64,000 bases of DNA from assembly GCF_029240175.1 (NCBI RefSeq), contig NZ_JARBTM010000010.1, forward strand, positions 34,754 to 98,753, given 5' to 3'. Shown piece by piece: positions 62,552-64,000 of the stretch; the stretch's first letter is position 1; each line of letters begins with the position of its first letter. Under the pieces are notes generated by a model. That model worked only from the letters and a program-made list of their open reading frames with translations, was not told the DNA's origin and did no database searches. Both the position numbers and the translations under genes were made by a program. Origin of the DNA: Anaerosolibacter sp. (GTDB taxonomy: Bacteria > Bacillota > Clostridia > Peptostreptococcales > Thermotaleaceae).

Positions 62552-63385
62552 CTATATTCCTACCTTTTCCCATATACCATTGTTTAAAATCACAACTTCC
62601 CTATAACCAACTTCTTTTAAATATGAATAAGCCAAATCAAAACATCCATCTATATACTTTACAGAATGGGCATCTGAATTAACCATAACATCTATGCCTT
62701 TCTCTTTACATGCTTTGAGAATCCATTTACTTGGGTAGGGTTCCTTTATATAGCCTCTAGTAATGCCCCCTGTATTTACTTCTACAATTGTCCCATACTG
62801 CTTTACAACATCTAGCAATATATCCACTTGATCAATATACCACTGTTCCTGTTCAGAAAAATATCTTCCATCGCCATTATTTTTCTTTACCACATCAAGA
62901 TGCCCAAGAACATCAGGCTGATGCAGCTCAATCATTTTGATTAACTGTTTATAATAAGCGCATACCAACCTCTTTATATCTCCATCAAAATATTCATTCA
63001 ATGTTCTTTTGAAATCGTCATCACTGCCATCTACGCTATAGTAGGTATCGTTGCAATGATCACTGAAAAAGTGCACGGAACCAATGTGATAATCAATATC
63101 ATAGAGATTAAATATATCTCTGACATCCCCGTCAAAATAGTCTATCTCCAAACCAGTATATATTTCGATTCGATCTTTATATTCTATCTCTAACTTACGA
63201 ATCGTATCAAGATACTTGACTACATTTTCTTCCTGCATCGTCCATACACTATCAAAGGGAATAGGTGCATGACTTGAAAATCCAATGACTTTAAAACCCT
63301 TTTTTATGGCTTCTTCGACATAATCCCTTGCCTCCCCAATGCCGTCACAGAAATCACAGTGCATATGATAATTTGATAAGTTCAA
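62552..63385 (-). CDS. Histidinol-phosphatase-like PHP-domain protein
   Basis: A 277-aa PHP-family metal-dependent phosphoesterase. It opens with the HxH motif (His7 and His9, YHMHCDFCDG) and has SSHAP (His near 39), GLEIDYFDG, GSVHFF, LGHLDVV and VNSDAH, which supply the three-metal site. The layout matches HisK (histidinol-phosphate phosphatase); no other his genes are near, so another phosphoester is possible. The start is TTG behind AAGGAGG. Confidence 0.9.
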   Translation of the reverse strand: MNLSNYHMHCDFCDGIGEARDYVEEAIKKGFKVIGFSSHAPIPFDSVWTMQEENVVKYLDTIRKLEIEYKDRIEIYTGLEIDYFDGDVRDIFNLYDIDYHIGSVHFFSDHCNDTYYSVDGSDDDFKRTLNEYFDGDIKRLVCAYYKQLIKMIELHQPDVLGHLDVVKKNNGDGRYFSEQEQWYIDQVDILLDVVKQYGTIVEVNTGGITRGYIKEPYPSKWILKACKEKGIDVMVNSDAHSVKYIDGCFDLAYSYLKEVGYREVVILNNGIWEKVGI

Positions 63386-63425
63386 TTCTATTCCTCCTTA
63401 ATGAAGTATACTAAGTAATTGAAAA

Positions 63426-63683
63426 TTATAAATTAAGCAATATTCCATAAGCAGTATCATAATCCCTTTTATGCACATAAACGTAATATAAGAATGAGTA
63501 CTCCGATGTTTGACTAGAATTACCCGTTCTCACCCTTCCTGATCCAAGCATAGGTACACCGCTATTATTGACGATCTTATGTTTATATGGAATATTATTG
63601 GTAGCGAGTATTTCACACACTTTACCAAACCGCTGTACGGATTGCCCTACAAAAACTTCTTTTTGATTCCATATCATGATCAT
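63426..63683 (-). CDS. Small protein, DUF2007-like, function unknown
   Basis: An 85-aa protein, MIMIWNQKEVFVGQSVQRFGK…, with SEYSFLYYVYVHKRDYDTAYGILLNL at the end. The pattern of a short αβ unit with a final VHKRDYDxAxxIL resembles the DUF2007 (putative signal-transducing protein) group. It is soluble, with one Cys (28). GGAGGT precedes the ATG. It is 40 bp before the phosphatase gene and may be co-transcribed. Confidence 0.7.
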   Translation of the reverse strand: MIMIWNQKEVFVGQSVQRFGKVCEILATNNIPYKHKIVNNSGVPMLGSGRVRTGNSSQTSEYSFLYYVYVHKRDYDTAYGILLNL

Positions 63684-63783
63684 GAATTTACCTCCATCTT
63701 GTTAAATCTATAATTGCTTAAATATCATTCTAAGGTTATGCCGCAAAGGATAAATTGATGCGACACAAATGTCACATAGGTCC

Positions 63784-63868
63784 AGATCAAGATTGAGATC
63801 GAGTAAAGACGGTAGGGGCGCGGGTTTCAATCTTGATCTCGATCTTGATCTGCGGCATTTATGCCGCA
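63784..63868. repeat. GATC-periodic inverted repeat plus GCCGCA hairpin
   Basis: A 20-bp stem (63784-63803 with 63832-63851) is complementary with two G·U pairs and built from GATCAA/GATTGA/GATCGA hexamers. The 28-nt loop is G-rich (GGTAGGGGCGCGGG). It is followed at once by TGCGGCAT-TT-ATGCCGCA (63851-63868), a perfect 8-bp hairpin. It is unlike the flanking AT-rich DNA. A 68-codon frame across it (63708-63914) translates as Arg/Ser and Leu/Asp repeats and is not believable as a gene. Confidence 0.75.
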
Positions 63869-63892
63869 TCTCTCTACAATTACGTATTACTA

Positions 63893-64000
63893 TTAACATC
63901 CTGCTTTGCCGCAATACAAAAAGATTTGAGGCTTTGTTTCTATAAAGAACTTTTCTATCACATCATCATTACTGAAAAGAATATGTAGAATTTCTTTACC
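63893..64000 (-). CDS. Possible C-terminal end of a gene running off the right edge
   Basis: A frame open to the window edge reads GKEILHILFSNDDVIEKFFI… and ends YCGKAGC, then TAA at 63893-63895: 35 residues. It has protein-like composition, but too little is present to identify or confirm it. Confidence 0.35.
   Translation of the reverse strand, partial: GKEILHILFSNDDVIEKFFIETKPQIFLYCGKAGC

Noticed and set aside
63708..63914. 68-codon open frame with RSRSRSR / LDLNLDLDL repeats
   Set aside because: It is a reading of the GATC-periodic inverted repeat; amino acid repeats on the coding frame follow from the 6-bp DNA period and there is no ribosome site.
1..64000. CRISPR arrays, tRNA or rRNA genes, prophage, toxin-antitoxin loci
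   Set aside because: No regularly spaced direct repeats, cloverleaf-type sequences, phage structural genes or paired small toxin/antitoxin frames were seen by eye; a tRNAscan or profile search was not possible.

Overview
The window comes from an endospore-forming, low-GC Firmicute of the class Clostridia. The gene orders spoIVA–gpsA–plsY–der and mraZ…ftsZ–spoIIGA–sigE–sigG, the many sporulation genes and the anaerobe-type small redox proteins resemble the Alkaliphilus/Natronincola group; the genus is inferred from gene order only. Nearly every gene lies on the minus strand. Only ychF, a degenerate GNAT-like gene and a cysteine-rich gene are on the plus strand. I saw no rRNA, tRNA, CRISPR array, prophage or IS transposase.

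Region by region, from the left edge (transcription runs right to left): 1-6.9 kb holds the 5' two thirds of spoIVA, phospholipid genes gpsA/plsY, the ribosome-assembly GTPase der, a DUF512 radical-SAM protein and the sporulation membrane pair YIEGIA/capping subunit. 7.0-14.0 kb is the phosphate regulon phoP-phoR-pstS-pstC-pstA-pstB-phoU, with two Pho boxes of 11-bp-spaced repeats and a hairpin between pstS and pstC. 14.0-18.5 kb carries pgeF, nrdR, a YlmC/YmxH protein, sigG, sigE and spoIIGA, with a σF/σG-type promoter before sigG and a Spo0A-type promoter (21-bp spacer) before spoIIGA. 18.6-35.1 kb is the division and cell wall (dcw) cluster: mraZ, rsmH, ftsL-like, spoVD, murE, murF, mraY, murD, ftsW, murG, murA, ftsQ, DUF881, sbp, ftsZ. 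ftsA, murB and murC are not in it. A triple MraZ box precedes mraZ.

35.3-49.9 kb is mixed: a 45-aa Spo0E-like phosphatase, lgt, a YmfF/YmfH M16 peptidase pair, a membrane protein with a weak ferrochelatase-like pattern, a YhcN/YlaJ lipoprotein, ychF, a CAP-domain lipoprotein, a CapA-family protein, a pduL-deoC operon, a thiamine-binding protein, flavin and rubredoxin-like proteins, ykuS, a 57-aa orphan, hpt and a cobalamin adenosyltransferase. 50.2-55.1 kb is a DUF1232 protein and a complete branched-chain amino acid ABC importer. 55.4-64 kb holds a DEAD-box helicase, an ABC-F ATPase, a β-propeller-like orphan, a 16-cysteine candidate spore-surface protein, a GNAT, a histidinol phosphatase and small orphans.

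The main unexplained structure is a 154-bp multi-hairpin element present twice (50000-50153 and 59344-59497; 148/154 identical, no gaps). Its longest stem carries a compensatory A-T to T-A double change between copies. Each copy sits directly after the terminator of one gene and before the next. Two other structured intergenic elements (35131-35267 and 63784-63868) occur once each. Several sporulation, cell-envelope and phosphate promoters can be read directly from the sequence. All function calls rest on reading motifs and family knowledge; no database search was run.
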